Below, piece after piece: positions 1 to 8,154 of a DNA stretch of 64,000 nt. A program made the translations under genes and the position numbers. The stretch lies in the NCBI RefSeq assembly GCF_005771565.1, contig NZ_VAWA01000001.1, positions 136,638-200,637 on the forward strand. Reading direction: 5' to 3'. Under the pieces are notes generated by a model. That model was not told the DNA's origin, did not search any database, and was given only the letters and a program-made list of their open reading frames with translations. Position 1 is the stretch's first letter; every line of letters begins with the position of its first letter. This DNA comes from Nesterenkonia sphaerica. GTDB taxonomy: Bacteria; Actinomycetota; Actinomycetes; Actinomycetales; Micrococcaceae.

Positions 1-279
1 GCTCAGCTGCTGCCGGGCAGCCAGCTGGTCGATCACCACGGTGATGCAGCTGTTCACCGCACCGGCGAGGTATTCCATGGGGGTAGGTCCCTGGTCGCGG
101 CCACCGACCTTGTAAGGTTCATCGGCTGTGAACTCAAAATGGCGGACGTTGAGCCGAGTCTGCTGGGCCCCGGTCCACACGCCGGCTGCCCTGAGTGTCT
201 TGGAGTGCTGGAAGGCAGGCTGCTCCGTAAACCGAGAGACTAGCTCTGTAAATTGGGGCGCGGAGGAGCATGGAGACAT
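1..279 (-). CDS. OsmC family protein, C-terminus cut by the window edge
   Basis: An open frame runs off the left edge and encodes the first 93 residues of a protein. The segment PTPMEYLAGAVNSCITVVI (about residues 66-84) has the P-x-E-x-L-x-x-A-x-x-x-C pattern of the OsmC/Ohr fold, with the expected peroxidatic cysteine in the 'NSC' position. Family members are thiol-dependent peroxidases or of unknown function. The ATG at 279 has an AAAGG ribosome site about 9 bases upstream. It points away from galK, which lies on the same strand upstream of it. A second OsmC-superfamily gene (ohr) lies just beyond galK. The family call rests on the N-terminal half only; the C-terminal cysteine cannot be seen. 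Confidence 0.72.
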   Translation of the reverse strand, partial: MSPCSSAPQFTELVSRFTEQPAFQHSKTLRAAGVWTGAQQTRLNVRHFEFTADEPYKVGGRDQGPTPMEYLAGAVNSCITVVIDQLAARQQLS

Positions 280-437
280 CTGATTCGCCTTTCATCGAAA
301 CTGGCGTTAGCACCTGTCACCACGAATTTGGCGGGGTTGCTGCGACGTCATTGAGCCAGATCTCTCAGTCGCTCTGGATGATTCAGTCAGCGAACATACC
401 TCAGGTCGGTTCGTCCATCAAATTGGGCTGAGCTTCT

Positions 438-1787
438 CTATACGGCCCGAGCGGCCGGGGAGGGGACGACCTCCAGAAAGCGAACCTCGGAGGAAAGCCG
501 TGAGGCAGCGGCCGTCACCGCCTCCATGCGGCTGCGGGGAACCAGCACCAGCACGGAGCCGCCGAAGCCCCCGCCGATCAGCCGTGCGCCGGAGGCACCG
601 GCCTCCACCACGGTGTCGACGACCTGGTCGGCCAGGTCAAAACTGACTTCAGCACATTCCTTCATAGAGGTGTGGCCGGCGGACATAATGTCCCCAATCA
701 TCTCCGCGGTGTGGTCCACCCCGTGAGCATCACCGGTGAGGATCCGGTGGATCTGTTCGCTTCGCAGCATCTCCGTCAGCGCATGTTTCAGCCGCCGGCG
801 GCAGGCTTCTGCGTCCTTCCCGCCCAGTTCCGCGCCCGACTCCAGCCCGCGGTCGAACTCCTCCAACGCCAGTTCCACATGCGTGCGCTTCGGCTTCTCC
901 GGTAACGCGTCCCGCAACCGTTCCACCCCCAGCACCTCGGTGGCCGCCTCTGCCTCAGCCCGGCGGGCAGCGAACCTGCCATCGGCCAGCTCGTGAGGCA
1001 GCCCAGTATCGATGGCCAGGAACCGGTAATTGCGCAGCAGAAAAGTAATATCGGTGCGCACCAAGGAAAAGTCTCGGCAGTCCAGCGAGACGACCTTCCC
1101 TTCGGTGGCCCGCAGTGCCGTGGTCTGATCCAATCCGCCGGTGCCCGCCCCGACCGACTCCACCTCTGCCCGGACGCAGACCTGGGCCAGCACCGCACGC
1201 AACTGGTCGGTCAGGGCGCGGGTGAGATCATCCCCTTTGTTCTCCTCCCCCAGAGGTGTCCCAATAGCGACGAAGGCCAGGGCCGCAGCGCATTCCAGGG
1301 AGGCAGACGACGACAGACCAGCGCCAATGGGCAGAGTGGAGCGAATCAGCAGATCCGCACCCATCCCAGGACGGAGCTCCAACTCTGGTTGCTCATCTTT
1401 CAGCTGCGCCAACGCGGAGACCACACCGGCGACGTACGTGGTCCAGGAGGGTGCCTCCTGCCCCACCGGGGAGGAGGCGACGTCGGGGATTTCCACGATC
1501 CCGGTATCCAGTGAGGGATCCAACGTGCGCAGGCGCAACAGGCCATCGGTGCGCGGGGCCGCCGCGACATACGTGCCGTGGCGCAGCGCCATCGGCAGGC
1601 AGCGCCCGCCGTGAAAGTCAACGTGCTCGCCGTTGAGATTGGCCCGCCCTGGAGCGAACCATACGCCCTCTGGGTCGTAGTGGAACACCTGTGAGAAGCG
1701 GGTAGCCAGCGCCACAGAGATGGACTCAGGGTCCCCGGGCGCCAGCCAACGGGCGGAGTTGTCACGCATAGATTCCAATTCTGCCAC
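438..1787 (-). CDS. galK: Galactokinase
   Basis: This 449-residue GHMP-superfamily sugar kinase should phosphorylate galactose at C1 with ATP in the cytoplasm (Leloir pathway). The galactokinase signature is at residues 47-61 (GRANLNGEHVDFHGG; classical form GRVNLIGEHTDY). The ATP-binding glycine/serine-rich motif LPIGAGLSSSAS is near residue 155, and the C-terminal GHMP motif GGGFGGSVLVL is near residue 425. Length is somewhat above the usual 380-400, through inserts in the central part (for example around residues 180-190 and 300-330). The ATG start leaves 146 bases to the divergent ohr gene. No galT, galE or galactose transporter is in view, so it appears to be a lone sugar gene next to the stress genes; a related GHMP kinase with another sugar substrate is possible. 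Confidence 0.9.
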   Translation of the reverse strand: MAELESMRDNSARWLAPGDPESISVALATRFSQVFHYDPEGVWFAPGRANLNGEHVDFHGGRCLPMALRHGTYVAAAPRTDGLLRLRTLDPSLDTGIVEIPDVASSPVGQEAPSWTTYVAGVVSALAQLKDEQPELELRPGMGADLLIRSTLPIGAGLSSSASLECAAALAFVAIGTPLGEENKGDDLTRALTDQLRAVLAQVCVRAEVESVGAGTGGLDQTTALRATEGKVVSLDCRDFSLVRTDITFLLRNYRFLAIDTGLPHELADGRFAARRAEAEAATEVLGVERLRDALPEKPKRTHVELALEEFDRGLESGAELGGKDAEACRRRLKHALTEMLRSEQIHRILTGDAHGVDHTAEMIGDIMSAGHTSMKECAEVSFDLADQVVDTVVEAGASGARLIGGGFGGSVLVLVPRSRMEAVTAAASRLSSEVRFLEVVPSPAARAV

Positions 1788-1933
1788 TGATAAGGGGGGA
1801 TCGGCGCATCTGCAGGACTACCCTCTAGCCAGTAGCCCCAGTCTGTGGTGGTGTAGAAGAGCAACACACGGTGACGCCGGCAGCCCCGGCTCGTCACCGA
1901 GCTCGTGAGAAAAACCGTGAGAAAGGAACCTAC

Positions 1934-2362
1934 ATGGCAGTAGATGTGAAGTACACCGCAGAAGCGCTCGCCAGCGGCGATGGCCGCAATGGGCAGGTCA
2001 AGACCGCTGGAGGGTCCCTGGACCTGAAGCTGGCTGCTCCCAAAGAGCTGGGGGGATCGGGAGATGGCAACAACCCGGAGGAGCTCTTCGCTGCAGGATA
2101 CGCCGCTTGTTTCCACGGAGCGGTGCGCAAGATGGCGGGTGAGGCGGATCAGGATGCCGCTGACTCCTCCGTAGGTGTGAAGATCGGCATCGGTGGTGAC
2201 GACGCCGGCGGCATGGCCCTCACCGCCACGATTGAGGTGGTGCTGCCCCACGTGGAGAAGGCCGCAGCCGAGGACTTGGCGAAAAAGGCCCACGATTTCT
2301 GCCCCTACTCCAAGGCGACCCGGGGCAATATTGAGGTTGATATCAAGGTCGTGGAGGACTGA
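1934..2362 (+). CDS. ohr: Organic hydroperoxide resistance protein (Ohr)
   Basis: This is a 142-residue thiol peroxidase of the Ohr branch of the OsmC superfamily, which reduces organic hydroperoxides in the cytoplasm. The two reactive cysteines are visible: Cys59 in GYAACFHGA and Cys123 in FCPYSKATRGN, the Ohr-specific surroundings. The start at ATG 1934 has GAAAGGA 7 bases upstream; the frame is open about 60 bases further upstream, but that part has no ribosome site and no family similarity. The gene is divergent from galK. No MarR-type OhrR gene is adjacent. The strong AT-rich palindrome downstream (2497-2512) sits before the pirin gene, not before ohr. Confidence 0.93.
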   Translation: MAVDVKYTAEALASGDGRNGQVKTAGGSLDLKLAAPKELGGSGDGNNPEELFAAGYAACFHGAVRKMAGEADQDAADSSVGVKIGIGGDDAGGMALTATIEVVLPHVEKAAAEDLAKKAHDFCPYSKATRGNIEVDIKVVED

Positions 2363-2496
2363 CCGAAGGCACTCCATAGCCTCCAGGCGCCAACCGTCAA
2401 GCACGCCCCGCGTGCAGCGCCATGTGCAGTTCATGCACGGCTGCGCGTGGGGCAGTCCGTGGTCCACCTGCATGGGAGGCAGTACTCCCTGGTGAC

Positions 2497-2512
2497 ATTT
2501 CAAATTTGAAAT
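2497..2512. promoter_or_regulatory. Perfect 16-base AT-rich palindrome before the pirin gene
   Basis: ATTTCAAA is followed directly by its own reverse complement TTTGAAAT, giving an uninterrupted 16-base palindrome 45 bases before the pirin ATG. In DNA this rich in GC a perfect AT-rich dyad of this length is very unlikely by chance. Its size and composition fit a MarR-family operator, and pirin and ohr genes are often under redox-sensing MarR regulators. No marR gene is in the window, so the regulator would be encoded elsewhere. The palindrome is seen directly; the function is inferred. Confidence 0.55.
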
Positions 2513-2556
2513 ATTAGCCTTAAGGGTAAGTGCCGCGCCGCCCAGAGGAGGGCCCT

Positions 2557-3816
2557 ATGAGCAACACCGATACCCGTCCCATTGAGCAGGTGTGCATCAA
2601 TGGGCCCCATACCTTTGATCTGGACCGCAGACCTGCCGATGACTCCACCTCCCAGGACAGAGTCTCCGCACCACCGGAGGGTCAGCTCAGCCCCGGGGTC
2701 ACCAGCACCGCCAGCGGTGTGCAGCTGCTGGAACCCCGCGAGGTGCCGTTGGGTGGGCCGCGGGCCATGACGGTCCGCCGGACCATGCCGCAGCGGGCTC
2801 GATCCCTTGTGGGTGCCTGGTGCTTCTTGGACTACTACGGCCCCGATGACCTCACCCAGGCCAAGCCCATGCGCGTCCCCCGGCACCCGCACACCGGATT
2901 AGCCACCTGCTCCTGGCTGTTCTCCGGACGCATCGACCATCTGGACTCCGCCGGCAACTGGGCCACCGTCCGCCCCGGAGAGGTGGCACTGATGAACGCC
3001 GGCCGCGGCATCAGCCACTCCGAATTCTCCACTGATGACACCACCGTCCTGCATGGCGCCCAGCTCTGGTATGCCTTCCCGGAGGAACACCGGTTCGTGG
3101 CACCGAGTCTGGACACCCACCTCCCCGAGCCCGTGCACGGCGAGGGATGGACGGCCTGGGTGTTCATCGGGGACCTGTTGGGCTCCCGCTCCCCGGTGAA
3201 GACCTACATCCCGCTCACCGGGGCTGAAATTCGCCTCGAACCGGGGCGCACACTCGAGATCCCCGTGCCCTCTGAGCACGAGCATGGCCTCCTGCGGGTC
3301 TCCGGAGCAATCGAATTCAACGGCACACCGGTCCCACCCGATCACTTAGCTGTGGTGGACCCAGGAGCCCAGACGCTGACGCTGAAGGCTGGTCAGGACC
3401 CGGTGCTGGCGCTGCTGATCGGCGGAGAGCCGCTGAACGAGCAGATTGTCATGTGGTGGAATTTTGTGGGCCGCACGCATGAGGAAATCGCCGCCTACCG
3501 GGCGGCCTATCAGGCCGAGATGGGGTTCGAGGCCCCCACGGAGGACTCGCCCCTGGCCTCCCAGCTGGCGGAGGTGGGGTCGTCCACTGGAGTGCGCACG
3601 GAACGGGCCTCCCAGCCTGATGGCACTCAGGATGAGGTCGACGTCGCCCCCGGGGCACTGGGGGAGCCGGTCACCGGCGAGCTGCGCGACGTGCTTGCCG
3701 GCACTCAGTACCGTGACGGTACTCCTTTTCCGCAGTTCGGGGATTTTCCACCAGGCCAGGCAGCCCCGTTGCCGGCTCCTGCGCTGCCGAACACGCGGAT
3801 GAAGCCCCGCGGATGA
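2557..3816 (+). CDS. Pirin family protein
   Basis: This 419-residue bicupin of the pirin family is probably a cytoplasmic metal-binding protein; some bacterial pirins act as quercetin dioxygenases or redox-responsive regulators. The metal-site signature is clear: HPHTGLATCSWLFSG with the two first-cupin histidines, then MNAGRGISHSE with the later His and Glu. The second cupin follows, with a long acidic tail of about 100 residues that is not part of the usual pirin (about 290-320 residues). The ATG at 2557 is chosen over the upstream GTG (2530) because AGAGGAGG ends 5 bases before it. Its end nearly meets the end of pcaC on the other strand. The palindrome at 2497-2512 is a likely operator. 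Confidence 0.88.
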   Translation: MSNTDTRPIEQVCINGPHTFDLDRRPADDSTSQDRVSAPPEGQLSPGVTSTASGVQLLEPREVPLGGPRAMTVRRTMPQRARSLVGAWCFLDYYGPDDLTQAKPMRVPRHPHTGLATCSWLFSGRIDHLDSAGNWATVRPGEVALMNAGRGISHSEFSTDDTTVLHGAQLWYAFPEEHRFVAPSLDTHLPEPVHGEGWTAWVFIGDLLGSRSPVKTYIPLTGAEIRLEPGRTLEIPVPSEHEHGLLRVSGAIEFNGTPVPPDHLAVVDPGAQTLTLKAGQDPVLALLIGGEPLNEQIVMWWNFVGRTHEEIAAYRAAYQAEMGFEAPTEDSPLASQLAEVGSSTGVRTERASQPDGTQDEVDVAPGALGEPVTGELRDVLAGTQYRDGTPFPQFGDFPPGQAAPLPAPALPNTRMKPRG

Positions 3817-3837
3817 ATCTCGCCGAGGGCAGATTCA
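3814..3837. terminator. Weak hairpin between the convergent pirin and pcaC ends
   Basis: TGAATCT (3814-3820) and AGATTCA (3831-3837) form a perfect 7-base stem with a 10-base loop covering the two convergent stop codons. There is no run of T on either side, so it is at best a weak bidirectional terminator or an mRNA 3-prime end stabiliser. Confidence 0.3.
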
Positions 3838-4233
3838 GGACGTTTCTTCGGCGATGACCCGGCTGCCGATGCCGAAAGCCACATTGGCAGCCGGTACGGA
3901 GCAGTAGATGGCGGCCTGGAGGAAGACCTCCTTGATCTCGTCTGCGGTCATGCCGTTGCGCAGTGCCGCCCGGATGTGCATCTCCAGTTCTTCCCAGTAG
4001 CCGCCGGCGATCATGGCGGTCAGCGTGATGGCCGACCGGGTGGTCCGCTCCAGACCCGGACGCGTCCAGATGCTTCCCCAGGCGTAGCGGGTGATCAGTT
4101 CCTGGAAGTCGTGCGTGAAGGCGTTCTTTTTGGCCTCTGCCCGGTCGACGTGGGCATCAGAGAGCACCTCGCGCCGGACGCGCATACCGCGCTGGTAGGT
4201 GCTGTCGGAATGGTCCGAAGTGGAATCAGGCAT
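3835..4233 (-). CDS. pcaC: 4-Carboxymuconolactone decarboxylase
   Basis: This 132-residue AhpD/CMD-fold enzyme decarboxylates gamma-carboxymuconolactone to beta-ketoadipate enol-lactone in the protocatechuate branch. The stretch GSIWTRPGLERTTRS followed by the repeat-like helix of AALRNGMTADEIKEVFLQAA is the carboxymuconolactone decarboxylase core, and the length matches stand-alone PcaC. The ATG at 4233 overlaps the end of pcaD by 8 bases, so translation is probably coupled; the frame is open further upstream inside pcaD, but that part is a shadow. It is the last gene of the pcaHGBDC operon. In several actinobacteria pcaD and pcaC are fused as pcaL; here they are separate overlapping frames. 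Confidence 0.94.
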   Translation of the reverse strand: MPDSTSDHSDSTYQRGMRVRREVLSDAHVDRAEAKKNAFTHDFQELITRYAWGSIWTRPGLERTTRSAITLTAMIAGGYWEELEMHIRAALRNGMTADEIKEVFLQAAIYCSVPAANVAFGIGSRVIAEETS

Positions 4234-5080
4234 TGACGAACTCCCGGAGTGCGTGGGCTGTGCGGTCGGGTGCTTCAGCGGGGGCGAGGTGGGCGACATC
4301 GTCCAGGGTCACCGCGTGCACTGGGGCGTGAGAACCTGCGCCTTGACGGATGACCTCCGCTTCGGCCGGCGGGCAGACTTGGTCATGAGCCCCGTGAATC
4401 AGCAGCACCGGACGGATCAGGGATTCCAACGAGTCCGTGAGGTCATACTGGGCTAGTGCGTGGCAGGCCTGGGCGTAGGAGTGCCTGTCGGTGTACTGCA
4501 ACGAGCTCAGCAGTGCCGTGGCGACCTCTCCCTGACGGGCCATAAAACCCGGGGCGAACCAGCGCTGGGCAGAACCCTCCACCATGGTCGGAGTGCCGGC
4601 GCGTTCGACCAGCTCTGCCCGCTCGGCCCAAGCTTGTGGTGTGCCGATCTTGGCGGCGCTGCAGATCACAGCCAGCCGATTGATCCGGGTCTCGGGCCGA
4701 AGGGCAAGCGTCAGGGAGACGGTGCCTGCAATGGAGACACCTGCGGCTAGCACAGGGGTGCTGTCCGGAATCCCGTGCTCGTCGCTAAGCCGTGCCAGCA
4801 GAGCTTCCACGGCGTCGGCGAGGTCCTCGATAGTGAAGGGCTCCGTGGAGGGAGCACTGCGCCCGTGACCGGGCAGATCCCATCCCACCACATTGAAGTG
4901 CTCCTGCAGATGTGGCACTGCGGGTCCCCAGACGGCCTCCACACTGGTGCCCAACGATGGCCCGACCAGCAGTAACGGCTTCTTCCCGGCGGCGAAATCC
5001 TCGGGATCACCGGCCAGGAGCGTGGAGGTCAGTGCTGGGACGTGATCCGAGGTCAGGTCAGTGGGGGGTGTCTGTGTCAT
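4226..5080 (-). CDS. pcaD: 3-Oxoadipate enol-lactonase
   Basis: This 284-residue alpha/beta hydrolase opens beta-ketoadipate enol-lactone to beta-ketoadipate, the step where the catechol and protocatechuate branches meet. Visible features are the oxyanion-side motif GPSLGTS (40-46), WDLPGHGRS (67-75), the nucleophile elbow G-V-S-I-A-G with Ser116, the acid-region LIHGAHDQVCPP and the catalytic His in DVAHLAPAEAP near the C-terminus. It is the only enol-lactonase in the window (there is no catD), so it should also serve the catechol branch encoded by catBCA. It lies between pcaB and pcaC in one operon. Confidence 0.93.
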   Translation of the reverse strand: MTQTPPTDLTSDHVPALTSTLLAGDPEDFAAGKKPLLLVGPSLGTSVEAVWGPAVPHLQEHFNVVGWDLPGHGRSAPSTEPFTIEDLADAVEALLARLSDEHGIPDSTPVLAAGVSIAGTVSLTLALRPETRINRLAVICSAAKIGTPQAWAERAELVERAGTPTMVEGSAQRWFAPGFMARQGEVATALLSSLQYTDRHSYAQACHALAQYDLTDSLESLIRPVLLIHGAHDQVCPPAEAEVIRQGAGSHAPVHAVTLDDVAHLAPAEAPDRTAHALREFVNA

Positions 5081-5149
5081 ATGCTCACCTTGTCATTTGT
5101 TAGCAGGTCATCACCTTGATTGGTCACCATGTTTCCAGGACGCCAGCGG

Positions 5150-6568
5150 TCATACTGAGCCGCTCCCGAGGTCAATGAAGGGCCTGGCCCGGATCAGCGC
5201 AGCGTCAAGGAAATCACCGGAGCGACCCAGGTAGAGGCGGGGATCGAGCAATTGGTCCAGCAGATGGCCGAGCTCCGCGGTGGTTTCGGCGCTGGCGCCC
5301 AGCCCATCTTCGAGTGCACGGCGCAAGGGGACGCCGCCGCGCGAGGCTTCGGTAAGCGTGCGCTTCAAGGCGGCGGGACCCCCGGGGAAACGCGGACCGA
5401 GCTGACTGAGGATCCGCTCACTGAGCAGCCCGTCGCCGCTGGCGGTGAGGTTTTCAGCTGCAGCCTCCGGCAGCACCTCAAGCCCTTCGAAAAGCTCAGC
5501 TGCTCGCGCCGCCGCACCGCCGGTGAGCCGCACCAGTTCCATCAGCTGGGGCCATTCTGCGTGCCAGGCTCCGTCGGGGCGCTCATCCACGGCGTCTGCA
5601 GCGGCATGATGCAGGGCGGAGAGCGCACCGGGCCCGCTCAGTGCCGCAGAGCGGATCAGGGTGGACAGGACCGGATTGCGTTTCTGCGGCATCGCGGAGG
5701 ACCCGCCCCGGTGTGCACCACCTGGCTCGCGGAGTTCTGCGATTTCGGGCCGCTGCAGAGTCAGCACATCGGCTGCGGCCTTGCCCAGCGCGGCCAACAC
5801 CGCAGCCATGGCGGAGGCGAGCTCCAGAATCGACTGCCTCTGGGTGTGCCATGGGCGGTCCATCTGCGGTACGTGGAGTGCGGCCGCGAGGCGGTCGGTC
5901 AGTTCAGCCGGAGTGGGGGAGGCAGTGGCTCCGGTGGCTGCGGTGAGATCCACCAGCGCGGCCTGCGTGCCGGCCGCGCCCCCCCACTGCAGCTGCAGTG
6001 CGGCGTAGGCGGTCTGGAGTCTGTTCGCACTGTGGGTCACGCCGTCGAGCCAGCCAGCGGTGCGCAGACCCATGGTGGAGGGCAGGGCCGGTTGGGTCAG
6101 GGTGCGAGCCACGCACAGGGTCTCGCGGTGGTCTTCGCTGAGCTGGGCCAACGCTGCTGCGGCCCGGCGCAGATCGGTGAGGATGATGCCGGAGGCTTCA
6201 CGCAGGATGAGTACCAAGGCGGTATCCAGCACATCCTGGCTGGTCGCTGAGCGGTGCAGGGCGTCGTCGTCGGTGTCTGTTTCCCTCAGCGCCGTGCGCA
6301 GCGCTGCCAGAAGCGGGATCACTGGGTTGCCGCCGCCCACGGCCGCCTCCGCCAGCGGCTCAGGGGTGATGCCGGCCCGGGCCGGGTCGCGGCTGATGCT
6401 CTGGAGCCGTTCTGCACTGTCCGCGGAGGCCAGCCCGTGCTCGGTCAGCACACCACCCCAGGCGGCCTCAACGCGCAGCAGCGCCGAGAGCACCGCCTCA
6501 TCAGAGGTGGCACCGGCCACCCGAGTGCCTGACCACACGGGATTCAGGATGCCGCTGGCTGAGGTCAT
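5150..6568 (-). CDS. pcaB: 3-Carboxy-cis,cis-muconate cycloisomerase
   Basis: This 472-residue member of the fumarase/aspartase superfamily lactonises 3-carboxymuconate to gamma-carboxymuconolactone. The superfamily signature GGSSAMPQKRNPV is intact around residue 282, and N-terminal blocks such as VEAAWGGVLTEHG and ATSQDVLDTALVL match PcaB rather than fumarase or adenylosuccinate lyase. The ATG at 6568 follows an AGGAGAC ribosome site. It sits 37 bases after pcaG and 69 bases before pcaD in the pcaHGBDC operon, the usual actinobacterial order. Confidence 0.94.
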   Translation of the reverse strand: MTSASGILNPVWSGTRVAGATSDEAVLSALLRVEAAWGGVLTEHGLASADSAERLQSISRDPARAGITPEPLAEAAVGGGNPVIPLLAALRTALRETDTDDDALHRSATSQDVLDTALVLILREASGIILTDLRRAAAALAQLSEDHRETLCVARTLTQPALPSTMGLRTAGWLDGVTHSANRLQTAYAALQLQWGGAAGTQAALVDLTAATGATASPTPAELTDRLAAALHVPQMDRPWHTQRQSILELASAMAAVLAALGKAAADVLTLQRPEIAELREPGGAHRGGSSAMPQKRNPVLSTLIRSAALSGPGALSALHHAAADAVDERPDGAWHAEWPQLMELVRLTGGAAARAAELFEGLEVLPEAAAENLTASGDGLLSERILSQLGPRFPGGPAALKRTLTEASRGGVPLRRALEDGLGASAETTAELGHLLDQLLDPRLYLGRSGDFLDAALIRARPFIDLGSGSV

Positions 6569-6605
6569 GTGTCTCCTGTGTCGGGCGGGGCCACGGGGCC
6601 TGCGT

Positions 6606-7190
6606 TCAGTCGTCGACGGGCCCGGTCACCTGCGGAGTGTTGGGGTAGCTGAGAAACACTGTCTCATGTTCTCCCTGGAGGTGAACGTCGAAGCGCAGAT
6701 TCCCCTGATCATCGCGCTGGCTGATCAGCGTGGGGCGGCGGCGTTCCGGCACCGAAGCTAGGAAGGGATCCGCCTCCAAGGTGTGGGGGGAGTCCGGCAG
6801 GTAGACACGGGTGTAGAGCCGGTCCATCAGTCCGCGGGCGAAGACGGTGAGGAGGAAGTAGGGCGCGGTGCCCGCCCGTGTGGTGCCGGGCTCAACGGTG
6901 GTGAAGCTGTAGTGACCGGTGCTGTCCACCGGGGTCCGTCCCCAGCCGGTGAAGGTGTAACCATCACGGTGCAGGGAACCTTCCTCCCGTGGGACCCGAC
7001 CGTGTTCGTCCGCCTGCCAGATCTCGAGCAGGGCGTCAGGGACGGCGGCGCCGTGACCGTCATAGACGGTGCCGTGCAGGCGCACCGCTGACGGGTGGGA
7101 CCTGCTGACCAGCTTCTCGCCGCCGTCGAAGGGCAGCGCGAATCCGAAGAAGGGCCCCACCGTCTGGGCGGGGGTGGGTTTCAGGTCCAT
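6606..7190 (-). CDS. pcaG: Protocatechuate 3,4-dioxygenase, alpha subunit
   Basis: This is the 194-residue alpha chain of the intradiol dioxygenase that cleaves protocatechuate to 3-carboxymuconate. It has the dioxygenase fold (TPAQTVGPFFGFAL at the N-terminus, LEIWQADEHGR, HYSFTTVEPG, then APYFLLTVFARGLMDRLYTR) but lacks the two iron-binding His of the beta chain, as expected for PcaG. The ATG at 7190 starts 2 bases after the pcaH stop; the longer open frame inside pcaH is rejected because the family begins with the TPxQTxGPF segment. Same operon as pcaH, with coupled translation likely. Confidence 0.95.
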   Translation of the reverse strand: MDLKPTPAQTVGPFFGFALPFDGGEKLVSRSHPSAVRLHGTVYDGHGAAVPDALLEIWQADEHGRVPREEGSLHRDGYTFTGWGRTPVDSTGHYSFTTVEPGTTRAGTAPYFLLTVFARGLMDRLYTRVYLPDSPHTLEADPFLASVPERRRPTLISQRDDQGNLRFDVHLQGEHETVFLSYPNTPQVTGPVDD

Positions 7191-7192
7191 GG

Positions 7193-7987
7193 TCACTGCT
7201 CCTCCTGCTCGGTCCAGGTTCTGTTGCTGCCGCCCAGCACGATGTCCCACCGGTATCCGGTGTTCCATTCGTGCTGGGAGAGCGTGTGATCGTAGTCAGC
7301 GATGAGGCGCTTCCGGGCAGCGGTATCGGTGATGGATTGGTAGATGGGATCGAGCTCGAACAGCGGATCGCCGGGGAAGTACATCTGGGTCACGATCCGC
7401 TGGGTGAAGTCGGTGCCGAACAGGGAGAAGTGGATGTGCGCTGAGCGCCAAGCGTTGTGATGGTTCTTCCACGGGTACGGCGCCGGTTTGATCGTGGTGA
7501 AGGAGTATTCGCCGGCGGCGTTGGTGAGGATCCGCCCCACACCGGTGAAGTTCGGGTCGATCGGCGCAGGGTGTTGGTCTCGCTTATGGATGTAGCGACC
7601 TGCGGCATTGGCCTGCCACACTTCGACCAACTGGTGCGGCACCGGGCGCCAGGCGGCGTCGAGGAGCCGTCCGGCGACCACAATCCGCTCACCGATAGGT
7701 TCGCCACCGTGCTGGATGGTCAGGTCCGCCTCCAGCGGTGAGACGTCACGGTGGCCGAAGGCCGGGCTGTGCAGTTCGATGTCCTCCGGGTCGGCGTGGT
7801 GCAGCGACTTGGTGGGGTGGCGCAGCAGCGAGCTGCGGTAGGGGGGGAAGTTCAGCCGAGCACTGGTCTCCTCCGGCGCACCCTGGGCACGCGCCTGCTC
7901 ATATTCCTGGTGCAGCGCAGAGATTTCAGCGCTGATCTCCTCCTGGGAGGCCGCTGCCGCATCTGGATTGGTGTCGATCTCACCCAA
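7193..7987 (-). CDS. pcaH: Protocatechuate 3,4-dioxygenase, beta subunit
   Basis: This 264-residue iron-bearing chain of protocatechuate 3,4-dioxygenase has all four Fe(III) ligands, with the exact spacing of the Pseudomonas enzyme: Tyr132 (GRYIHKRDQ), Tyr171 (PAPYPW), His184 and His186 (SAHIHFS). Translation appears to begin at TTG 7987, with AAAGGAG 9 bases upstream. It is the first gene of pcaHGBDC. The 167 bases between it and the upstream IclR gene contain a small dyad, GTGCC-N7-GGCAC (8084-8100), which could be part of the control region. The IclR gene directly upstream in the same orientation is the most likely local regulator. Confidence 0.96.
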   Translation of the reverse strand: MGEIDTNPDAAAASQEEISAEISALHQEYEQARAQGAPEETSARLNFPPYRSSLLRHPTKSLHHADPEDIELHSPAFGHRDVSPLEADLTIQHGGEPIGERIVVAGRLLDAAWRPVPHQLVEVWQANAAGRYIHKRDQHPAPIDPNFTGVGRILTNAAGEYSFTTIKPAPYPWKNHHNAWRSAHIHFSLFGTDFTQRIVTQMYFPGDPLFELDPIYQSITDTAARKRLIADYDHTLSQHEWNTGYRWDIVLGGSNRTWTEQEEQ

Positions 7988-8154
7988 CGGTCTGCTCCTT
8001 TGAGATGTGTCGGCGTGGTCAGAGCCCTCAATGAGGTGCTCGTCACTCAGTCTGCGGCGTCCCTGGCGCCTAGGTCCACGCTAGTGCCATTGAACGGCAC
8101 GTGCAGGTGGCGGTGCTAGGGACGCGGGGGCGGTGGGCTGCTCCGGCAGTCGCT

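Noticed and set aside
1400-2503. A 367-codon open frame on the minus strand across galK and ohr
   Set aside because: It covers two well-supported genes in other frames and its product has no family features.
5252-6250. A 332-codon plus-strand frame opposite pcaB
   Set aside because: Antisense shadow of a clear pcaB; composition dominated by Gly, Gln and Arg.
8084-8100. Dyad GTGCC-N7-GGCAC upstream of pcaH as a separate operator
   Set aside because: Five-base GC-rich arms are common by chance in this DNA; mentioned under pcaH only.
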